Positions 9,001 to 13,348 of a DNA stretch of 13,348 bases are shown here, piece by piece; within the stretch, counting starts at the first letter, position 1, and each line of letters starts with the position of its first letter. Source of the stretch: Clostridiales bacterium (lineage in GTDB: Bacteria > Bacillota > Clostridia > Lutisporales > Lutisporaceae); assembly GCA_012522255.1 (NCBI GenBank), contig JAAYKT010000062.1:1-13348 (forward strand), written 5' to 3'. Position numbers and translations under genes: made by a program. The notes under the pieces were generated by a model. It was not told where the DNA came from and did no database searches. It saw only the letters and a program-made list of their open reading frames with translations.

Positions 9001-10540
9001 CGTCATAGACAAAAGGCATGGCTTTGGAGCCGTCTGCGGAGCCGGTACCATAGGCAACTATTATGGGTTTTTTGGATGCTTCGGCTTGTTTTATCTCATC
9101 AAGAGTAAATTCCGCTACAGTTTGCCTTACTCTGTTTTTAATCAGCACTTTATAAGCAGAGTTGGTTAACTTAATGCCTGTTTCACCGGAGGTCATGTTT
9201 CTTAACAGATAATCCAATCGGATACCTTCATATTTAAAAGTAGTTGCTTTGCCATCTCTAACATCGGTGTAGTCTCCGCGGTGTGCTCCTGCATTTTGGT
9301 TTTCCGCTTCTCTTACCGAAAGAGGTATGCTTGCTTCCAGGCCGGGACCTTCAAAGGTTAATGTTGCACCTGTTATAGCATCAACGTTATAGGGTTCCTT
9401 GCCGGATAAACCTCCGTTTGTTATATGTTTAAAAGGGCTTACAGTGTAATCTGTACCACCTGCGGGAATAACTTTTATCTCATTTATCAGTTTTAGCAAA
9501 GAACCTTCCTGATTATATATTCTGAAATAACCTTCTATGGAAGGATCGTTTTTTGCAGTATCATAAACGGCTTTAACGTCGGATGCATTTTCACCAATTT
9601 CATAAACCAATATGTATTGACTTGTTGAATTTTTTATATCCTTAATTGTTAGGGGTTCATTGGGATAACCGTCTGCGGATATGAATTCGACTTTATCGTT
9701 GTCTTTATATCCCTTTAAAATCTCAACCAAGGGCACCCCTACACAATAATCTGTTTTTAGACCGCCTTTAGTATTGTAAGACCAATTGCCCGTAGTCCTT
9801 GGCATAAGAAGAATTTCTGCCCTCGTGTAATCCTTGCCTCCAATACTTATGGCAGGAGCCAACTCTTCACCTACAAGAATTTTCTGAATGGTCTTGTTAA
9901 ATAAAGGGTTACTCATTTCTTCCACATGTTGTTGCCCTACCATCAAATGTGGTGCAACACTGTCAGGCAGCTTTTCCAAGGAGCTTGCCGTGGGTATAAC
10001 ACCGGGATTGCCTCTTTCTCCTGCTTCTTCAAATGAAAGTATTGTATCTACGACGGCTTTGCCCGATGAATCACCAGTCGCTATTTTGGGGAAATAGTAT
10101 CTTTCAGCACCAAATGAAGGGGTTATAAGTTTTTTTGAAGTGGTGGAATCACCTTTGTGACCCGGATCAAAAGTGACAGTATAACCGTCTTTGGCTATAA
10201 AGCCGATTTTAAAATTGTTATACTTGTCCGCCCCAAATCCGGATTTTGCAAACAAATCTTTGACCTTAACACCTTTTCCAAGGTAAATGCTTTTGGTTGG
10301 AGTGGTGTTAATTGTTGAGTACAAATTGGTTGCCTGTGGCATTGCGTTTAATTCGCTTTGTGTATAGGATTTTTCATTTGTCAATCCCACACCGGTACCG
10401 GTTATGACTACAACAGGTTGTTCTGTCTTTGGATTCCATGAATCCGCATAGACGATACCCATGGATGAGAATATTAACGCCAGTGCCATGAAGAGTGCCA
10501 AACCTTTTTTGAAATAAATCTTTTTGGTTATGTAGTTCAA
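6014..10540 (-). CDS. SLH-anchored surface protein with about seven sulfite-oxidase-fold repeats
   Basis: Secreted, wall-attached protein of 1508 residues. The signal peptide ends near V-Y-A at 32. About seven repeats of an Oxidored_molyb-like domain follow, approximately 42-225, 228-360, 394-560, 578-780, 798-965, 982-1145 and 1165-1315. Units share a (Y/F)xGVxLxxLL strand-helix, a D-G-Y/F/K strand, and a closing N-D-G-G-P-hydrophobic strand (744-748, 939-943, 1287-1291). Three SLH domains (about 1326-1370, 1386-1435, 1451-1500) should bind secondary cell-wall polymer. Only three Cys occur (266, 528, 1303) and none sits in a conserved repeat position, so a molybdenum-ligating Cys is absent. 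Residues 386-394 read VDAITGATL, like an FMN attachment motif. Start: TTG at 10540, seven bases after a perfect AGGAGG. It is first in the - strand cluster with its own long leader. Ligand or redox role is inferred, not shown. Confidence 0.88.
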   Translation of the reverse strand: MNYITKKIYFKKGLALFMALALIFSSMGIVYADSWNPKTEQPVVVITGTGVGLTNEKSYTQSELNAMPQATNLYSTINTTPTKSIYLGKGVKVKDLFAKSGFGADKYNNFKIGFIAKDGYTVTFDPGHKGDSTTSKKLITPSFGAERYYFPKIATGDSSGKAVVDTILSFEEAGERGNPGVIPTASSLEKLPDSVAPHLMVGQQHVEEMSNPLFNKTIQKILVGEELAPAISIGGKDYTRAEILLMPRTTGNWSYNTKGGLKTDYCVGVPLVEILKGYKDNDKVEFISADGYPNEPLTIKDIKNSTSQYILVYEIGENASDVKAVYDTAKNDPSIEGYFRIYNQEGSLLKLINEIKVIPAGGTDYTVSPFKHITNGGLSGKEPYNVDAITGATLTFEGPGLEASIPLSVREAENQNAGAHRGDYTDVRDGKATTFKYEGIRLDYLLRNMTSGETGIKLTNSAYKVLIKNRVRQTVAEFTLDEIKQAEASKKPIIVAYGTGSADGSKAMPFVYDGEPGKDPALDNDDGCIKLVYDKSVFAKDPNPGYIKFGNMAYIYVAEKVTPGYKHDKAPYVSPENSEYVITITGDKLGREVNYTVKEIEDMVKYENGLPAAGGMGYRAEYNLSNSNYWYVNEYEGVKLWDLLKKAGIPESMSKGTDSQTLVEFTATDGYKDFDKFTLAQISNPNLFKYYEKNPLDLNDGKYISKDADDLRATGFPVLVAYGVNGYPYVIKNTLDGYKSGLGNDGGPVRIIYGKTEYYHANGSKQAKLLDKIIVGKEINYSTHSQNPNKTYNALAANKISVTVIGMDGSTLKKQDYTIKDIENMIYGSDVKNTEKVKAKVKSIFAVKKGDNVYEDLYEGVNLEYFLKEKVAIPGSKGTVIFANGDSELKVSLDVISAAKDKSMLAFAKNGSPMVADKNAEGYVNNYTDGSGDKINVKNDGGPLMALMPNAKTLNGVTSITINLHPDKYAHIDAPYKDLAGKTIVFEGPGTRLAAPKTFKVSDIEGKQNLVITADYNIKKATSESKIRYRGIDLYSFLRSEDIGLQSNASEIIVTASDGKTHTFPLADVMNTDLKMILAYGSSSVDNNNPDDGKPLVESKDSKGYDAVYGNSGGPLYLILGQKSADDMNSQSTVKDVVKITVNASAVSSWKHDMSPTYSQYLDTTFLELEGTALAKSVKFSLRELEAMDDVIHRDSYFYIGEHQHEGLNVWKLISEKAGLKIGVELTSVKVVASDGFSRDLLSVFGKDALEKGIADGLDRKIILLSYAGDGVPLVTDTNSDGYTSGNDGGPLRLITHQNQGACLKNVVKFVVEGTGGTIPVDTKTPFGDVVGHWAEEHILYLYDKGVTNGTGPNTYSPNNTLTRAEFVKFIISTKKDIDVKGAKDIFKDVAKGEWYTEYVNWAGENGVDAGSADGSFRPGDVITREEMATMLLSFADAAKIKLPRVSESMEFVDATKISPWAEKAIGIVQRAGIIEGKPGDIFDPKGSADRASAAKIIKLLMDIIDAM
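9356..9385 (-). other. flavinylation-like motif inside the SLH protein
   Basis: Codons 386-395 encode VDAITGATLT, matching the D-x-x-[S/T]-G-A-T consensus at which ApbE attaches FMN to Thr in FMN_bind, NqrC and RnfG proteins. Here it lies at the junction of repeat units 2 and 3, just before an F-E-G-P-G strand, and not at the end of an obvious FMN_bind domain. The equivalent junction before unit 6 (LAGKTIVFEGPG) lacks it. Confidence 0.45.
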
Positions 10541-10547
10541 AATATTT

Positions 10548-10553
10548 CCTCCT
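10548..10553 (-). promoter_or_regulatory. AGGAGG ribosome binding site for the TTG-initiated SLH gene
   Basis: A full-consensus AGGAGG on the - strand lies seven bases before the TTG at 10540. No ATG or GTG fits this spacing in frame, so this site decides the start; the strong site likely compensates for the weak start codon. Confidence 0.8.
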
Positions 10554-10564
10554 ATCTATAAATT

Positions 10565-10669
10565 GCTTCTTGCTTCTTGTCTCTTGTCTCTTGTCTCTTG
10601 CTTCTTGCATCTTGCATCTTGCTTCTTGCATCTTGCTTCTTGCATCTTGTTGCTTGCTTCGTGTCTTTT
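10565..10669. repeat. heptanucleotide tandem repeat in the SLH gene leader
   Basis: Fifteen consecutive 7-bp units. Twelve are near-perfect variants of GCTTCTT, GCATCTT or GTCTCTT, and three at the right end are decayed (GTTGCTT, GCTTCGT, GTCTTTT). On the transcribed - strand this is a purine-rich AAGAAGC/AAGATGC/AAGAGAC tract that ends about 12 bases before the AGGAGG site. Repeats of this type can change length by slippage and so alter leader length or structure. Confidence 0.9.
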
Positions 10670-10801
10670 GCTCTTGTCCTTATACATATTGCAGTAAAAT
10701 AAAAATGACATTTTTAAAGTATTCCTTATCACCTCACAAAATATACTGTTAAGAAGTGCTTTGTTTTAATGTTTAAAGAAATAGTGTATATTAATAACAA
10801 A

Positions 10802-10827
10802 AAACTTCTTTTCGCAAAAAGAAGTTT
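10802..10827 (-). terminator. intrinsic terminator in the SLH gene leader
   Basis: An 11-bp perfect stem (AACTTCTTTT / AAAAGAAGTT plus one outer A-T pair) with a TGCG loop on the - strand, followed by TTTT-G-TT. It lies about 260 bases before the SLH start codon. It could end transcripts from the upstream radical SAM pair, or act as the regulated terminator of the leader RNA. Confidence 0.8.
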
Positions 10828-10962
10828 GATATTTGCTACTCCTTTTCGCCTTGGAAGGTAAAGCAGTTTCCTGCAAAACCCTATCGTTTTATTAATCATG
10901 CAAGTCCCTTGTTTAGATAAATAAAATCGGAGTAAATTGCTTATTAAATTGTGTGTTTTACA
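10802..10962 (-). promoter_or_regulatory. candidate riboswitch/attenuator leader of unknown class
   Basis: On the - strand the RNA can form a closing helix P1, TACTCC (10929-10934) with GGAGTA (10837-10842), extended by ATTT/AAAT around a 2-base bulge. A short hairpin P2, CAAG-GGA-CTTG (10901-10911), follows. A second hairpin, P3 (10855-10882), has a GCAG-GAAA-CTGC tip above a U-rich internal loop. The segment GCGAAAAGGAGT (10838-10849) includes most of the 3' strand of P1 and can also pair over 12 positions (two G-U) with the 5' arm of the terminator (10814-10825). P1 plus terminator and this antiterminator are therefore mutually exclusive, the usual logic of a transcriptional riboswitch. 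It matches no class I know; a small RNA or a repeat element are alternatives. Confidence 0.55.
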
Positions 10963-10968
10963 TCTTTT

Positions 10969-10997
10969 ATTATAATGTTAAATAAGTGTCAATGCAA
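10969..10997 (-). promoter_or_regulatory. sigma-A-type promoter for the SLH leader RNA
   Basis: A perfect -10 TATAAT (10969-10974) lies 17 bases from a -35-like TTGCAT (10992-10997) on the - strand. A TTGACA overlaps the spacer but would be only 12 bases from this -10. Expected transcription start is near 10962, just before the folded leader. Bases from here to the stop of the next gene (10998-11096) hold only a weak CTTAT/ATAAG hairpin (11051-11065). Confidence 0.65.
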
Positions 10998-11096
10998 GGA
11001 TATTTGACCATTTATACTTTTTACAATGCAATCATGCCAAATACAAAATACTTATAACAAATAAGCTATAGTGAGGACAGTAACCATATATATAAC

Positions 11097-12245
11097 CTAC
11101 AAAAATTTTAGTTTTTCCGGTTTAAAGGCAGCTAAAAGCCCCATATCTGAACGTTCCCGGCTATAGCATTCCAATGTTATATCTGTATTGGCTATCATAT
11201 GGGTAATCATGCTGCGGCTGCTTACCGCACCGGTTCTTATGCCCTTTTTTACTCCGATGGAGTCTTCTGTCAGGCTGTTAAAAAAGCCGGATAGAGGATA
11301 ACCTGTCTTTGCGGTTTTCGGTTTACTTCGGTCATAAACAGGGGGAAATTCCGTTTCATAAAAAGCATTGCCTGTGTGAAGAGCTAAATATAAATCCATA
11401 CCCCTATAAGCGTACCATTCATCCATGTTGTTGCACAAAGAAAAACCTACCGGCAGAATGCCGTCCCTGTATCCTTCGACTATGGCAAGAAGAACCCTTT
11501 TGCCGTTATCCAACGCCTTTTCCATTATGCCTTTGATATCTCTTATGTGTTGCGGCTTTTCCATGGTGGTGTATACGGGTAATGATTTTGCATAGATGTC
11601 CGTCGCATAAGTTTTGCCCTCATGACTGTTAATCCCTCTGAATGCATAGCCTTCCTTTGCTATTACAATATAATCCGGTAAGTATTCCTTAAAGTTTGGA
11701 TGCAAGTGGTCATGGAAGGAGAGCACATCATTTTTATCAATTACTTGCGCTATGTAAGGGTGGGATTCCAAAACATGTTTATCTTCTTTGGAAGCCCCTG
11801 ATATTCCTGCTACTGAGGCACCCCATATCCAGGATTCAAGCAACCCTTTTGTAACCGGTTGGGTTATCTCTTTTATAAGGGGAACAAATCCAAAAGTCAT
11901 AACGATAATAGGTTCATAACCGTTTTTATCTGAAAAGGAAAGGATATCATTTATTATTCGATTTTGCCTTTGTTTGCTTTGTGCAAGGTTTTCGGGGATG
12001 TAAACCTCGGTATAGAGGGGTTGAGTATAAGATAAATGCATCCAATGGGGATCGTGAAGGTTTACAATTCTCTGTGCCGCATTTATCACCCATCCTATCG
12101 AATCATCGTTTCCGTCACCGGGGTAGGGGAAATCCTTTAAAAGCTTACTTATCTGACTGTATTTATCTTTTGCTGTCGTGATCTTACGTCCTGTTGATAA
12201 TTCCAACACATTTTGCCAGCCGCTCGCATCTATCATTCCTAACAT
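11097..12245 (-). CDS. protein of unknown function coupled to the radical SAM enzyme
   Basis: A 382-residue protein that I do not recognise. It has no signal peptide or transmembrane helix and only two Cys (271, 360), so it appears cytosolic. It opens with an Asp-containing MLGMIDASGWQ, has a hydrophobic strand IIVMTFGFVPL (113-123), a glycine/alanine-rich WGASVAGISGAS (141-152), a histidine-rich FHDHLHPNF (177-185), a basic-acidic strand VLLAIVEGYRDGILPVGFSL (251-270) and a C-terminal RTGAVSSRSMITHM (337-350). It lacks glycyl-radical (RVxG-type) or AMMECR1/Memo signatures that I can see. Its ATG overlaps the stop of the radical SAM gene by one base (TAATG), with GGAGG upstream, so the two are translationally coupled. 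It may be the substrate or functional partner of that enzyme, or a hydrolase acting in the same pathway (both inference). Confidence 0.75.
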   Translation of the reverse strand: MLGMIDASGWQNVLELSTGRKITTAKDKYSQISKLLKDFPYPGDGNDDSIGWVINAAQRIVNLHDPHWMHLSYTQPLYTEVYIPENLAQSKQRQNRIINDILSFSDKNGYEPIIVMTFGFVPLIKEITQPVTKGLLESWIWGASVAGISGASKEDKHVLESHPYIAQVIDKNDVLSFHDHLHPNFKEYLPDYIVIAKEGYAFRGINSHEGKTYATDIYAKSLPVYTTMEKPQHIRDIKGIMEKALDNGKRVLLAIVEGYRDGILPVGFSLCNNMDEWYAYRGMDLYLALHTGNAFYETEFPPVYDRSKPKTAKTGYPLSGFFNSLTEDSIGVKKGIRTGAVSSRSMITHMIANTDITLECYSRERSDMGLLAAFKPEKLKFL

Positions 12246-13219
12246 TATACATTCCTCCGATCATATGTAATAGGGAGCTTATGCCCACATTTTCTGCAAA
12301 CCCCCATTTGAGAATCATCATTTAAAAACTTTGCACCGCAAGCACAATCACATACACGTTCTATGGTAATATTATCACAAACAGGACAGATTGTATCAAC
12401 CCAATTGGATCCGATAAAATTACCAAAGTAGGTATAGGGAAGTTTGTCTTTTACGTTTTTTACCAAGGAGGCCAGGTATTCAACATCAGGGGGAGCATCA
12501 TCAGCCAAAAGGTGCTTTGGCAGCACCCTAAAAACATGCCATGCTATCTCGGGGCCTATTTTATACAGAAAATCCGCAATGGCTGGAATTTCGTTTTCAT
12601 TTCCGTTTGAAACAATAGGCGTAGTTATTTCAACATGGGAAATAGGGGAGAGGTATTCGATGTTTCTTAAAACCGGTGACACGCTTGGAAGCCCCAAGTT
12701 TTCCTTATAAAACTTATCCGAAATAGACTTCAGGCTTATATTAAAAAAGTCAAAATTATCAGCAAATAGTGTTGCGGTTTCTTCAGTAAAAAAAGCATTG
12801 GTGGAGCATCCCACAATAAGCCCGTGTTTTTTTGCTTTTTTTGCCACGGCTATGGCAGAAGGCAGATTAACTGTAACCTCATTAATGCCGAAATGTATGC
12901 CTTTAAAATTGCTTCTCAAAGCCTGCTCAACAACCTCCGTAGGGGTCATTTTAAAAGTAATGGGGCTCTGTGGTTTGATTGTCAAGCTTGCATTAATGCA
13001 GTAAGAACAGCCGGCATTGCAGTTAAACGAGCCTATTTGCAAAAACCTTTGGTTAGGCCATGCATGAAATATAGGTATCCTCTCAACATAGATTCCGTGG
13101 CATCTGGTCCATTGATTTGGATACTTTTCAACTATTTTATTGTCTTTTTCTTCATACATTCTGCAAACACCATCGCCTTTTGACAAATCACAATGCCATT
13201 CACAATAATTACATAGCAT
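12245..13219 (-). CDS. PflA/AmmeMemoRadiSam-like radical SAM protein
   Basis: Radical SAM enzyme of 324 residues. The SAM-binding [4Fe-4S] motif is C67-x3-C71-x2-C74 (CNAGCSYC). An N-terminal cysteine cluster, C3, C6, C10 and C19, resembles that of AmmeMemoRadiSam and other PflA-like activases (CxxC-P-x-x-C ... G-x-C). GINEVTVN (111-118) sits where these enzymes have Y-N-E-P. The C-terminus is a cysteine-rich zinc-ribbon-like region: C278/C281, C290/C292/C294 and C308/C311 with CRKCGHKLPI. Start: ATG at 13219 with GAGGAG seven bases upstream. The stop overlaps the start of the downstream unknown gene. The family suggests formation of a substrate or protein radical, but the AMMECR1 and Memo partners of the namesake system are not in this window, and no glycyl radical enzyme is visible. 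The exact reaction is unknown. Confidence 0.88.
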   Translation of the reverse strand: MLCNYCEWHCDLSKGDGVCRMYEEKDNKIVEKYPNQWTRCHGIYVERIPIFHAWPNQRFLQIGSFNCNAGCSYCINASLTIKPQSPITFKMTPTEVVEQALRSNFKGIHFGINEVTVNLPSAIAVAKKAKKHGLIVGCSTNAFFTEETATLFADNFDFFNISLKSISDKFYKENLGLPSVSPVLRNIEYLSPISHVEITTPIVSNGNENEIPAIADFLYKIGPEIAWHVFRVLPKHLLADDAPPDVEYLASLVKNVKDKLPYTYFGNFIGSNWVDTICPVCDNITIERVCDCACGAKFLNDDSQMGVCRKCGHKLPITYDRRNV

Positions 13220-13246
13220 GATATATCTCCTCGTATAATATGTTTT

Positions 13247-13305
13247 GAGTAGTTTATTTACCTAATTTCCAGAAGCAAAACTACCCATAATACAACTGGA
13301 AATTA
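13247..13305 (-). promoter_or_regulatory. interlocking inverted repeats in the radical SAM leader (possible pseudoknot or operator)
   Basis: A perfect 10-bp inverted repeat, TAATTTCCAG (13263-13272) with CTGGAAATTA (13296-13305), encloses a 23-base loop. On the - strand the loop contains GGGTAGTTT (13278-13286), which can pair over nine positions (one G-U) with AAACTACTC (13247-13255) just downstream. Together these give an H-type pseudoknot arrangement ending about 15 bases before the ribosome binding site. The 10-bp repeat could equally be a protein operator. I see no convincing promoter between here and the window edge. Confidence 0.4.
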
Positions 13306-13348
13306 TCTATAAGGTTATACATAACGAAACCTATATCATCGCTTACTA

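Noticed and set aside
2252..10540. Multihaem cytochrome-based extracellular electron transfer
   Set aside because: No CxxCH motifs were seen in any of the four proteins, and two of them have almost no cysteine.
10374..10631. An 85-codon open frame on the - strand spanning the heptamer array and the SLH gene start
   Set aside because: Its N-terminus is just translated 7-bp repeats (MQEARCKMQEARDK...) and it then overlaps the SLH signal peptide out of frame. The AGGAGG site serves the TTG at 10540.
10565..10669. CRISPR array
   Set aside because: The units are contiguous heptamers with no spacers and no cas genes nearby.
10831..10962. A c-di-GMP riboswitch regulating the SLH gene, tempting because a GGDEF/HD-GYP gene is in the window
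   Set aside because: The RNA lacks the c-di-GMP-I signature (GCAAACC, GAAA hairpin, GACGCAAAGCC) and I see no c-di-GMP-II pattern. The GAAA tetraloop alone is not evidence.
11097..12245. Glycyl radical enzyme activated by the neighbouring PflA-like protein
   Set aside because: The protein is far shorter than glycyl radical enzymes and lacks the C-terminal RVxG-type glycyl loop and an active-site Cys pair.

Overview
The window looks like chromosomal DNA of a low-GC, AT-rich anaerobic Firmicute (Clostridia/Tissierellia type). The evidence is strong AGGAGG-type ribosome binding sites, some TTG start codons, an S-layer-homology (SLH) anchored surface protein, a lipobox lipoprotein, oxygen-sensitive Fe-S and radical SAM proteins, and intrinsic terminators with U tracts. 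I cannot name the species.

Layout. (1) At the left edge on the + strand is the 3' part of a membrane-bound c-di-GMP signalling protein (dCache-TM-HAMP-GGDEF-HD-GYP). It converges on everything else, and a bidirectional terminator separates the two directions. (2) From 2252 to 10540, all on the - strand, is a four-gene cluster read in the order SLH protein, lipoprotein, membrane flavoprotein, NapH/NosR-like polyferredoxin. (3) From about 10541 to 11096 is a 556-base leader holding a promoter, a folded RNA with a terminator/antiterminator switch, and a 7-bp tandem repeat array just before the SLH gene. (4) From 11097 to 13219, also on the - strand, are a radical SAM enzyme and a translationally coupled protein I do not recognise, preceded by a leader with two interlocking inverted repeats.

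How the genes may work together. The last gene of the cluster, a membrane Fe-S protein ending in an FMN_bind domain, could take electrons from the cytoplasm or membrane. The next protein carries a second FMN_bind domain plus sulfite-oxidase-fold (Oxidored_molyb-like) domains outside the membrane. The lipoprotein carries one more such domain, and the large SLH protein carries about seven in tandem in the cell-wall/S-layer zone. Every one of these sulfite-oxidase-fold domains seems to lack the cysteine that ligates molybdenum. My reading (inference) is a haem-free, flavin-based extracytosolic redox or ligand-binding system spanning membrane to S-layer. No apbE flavin transferase gene lies inside the window.

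The most interesting items are this cluster, the TGAT flavinylation-like motif inside the SLH protein, and the riboswitch-like leader upstream of it, whose ligand class I could not identify.
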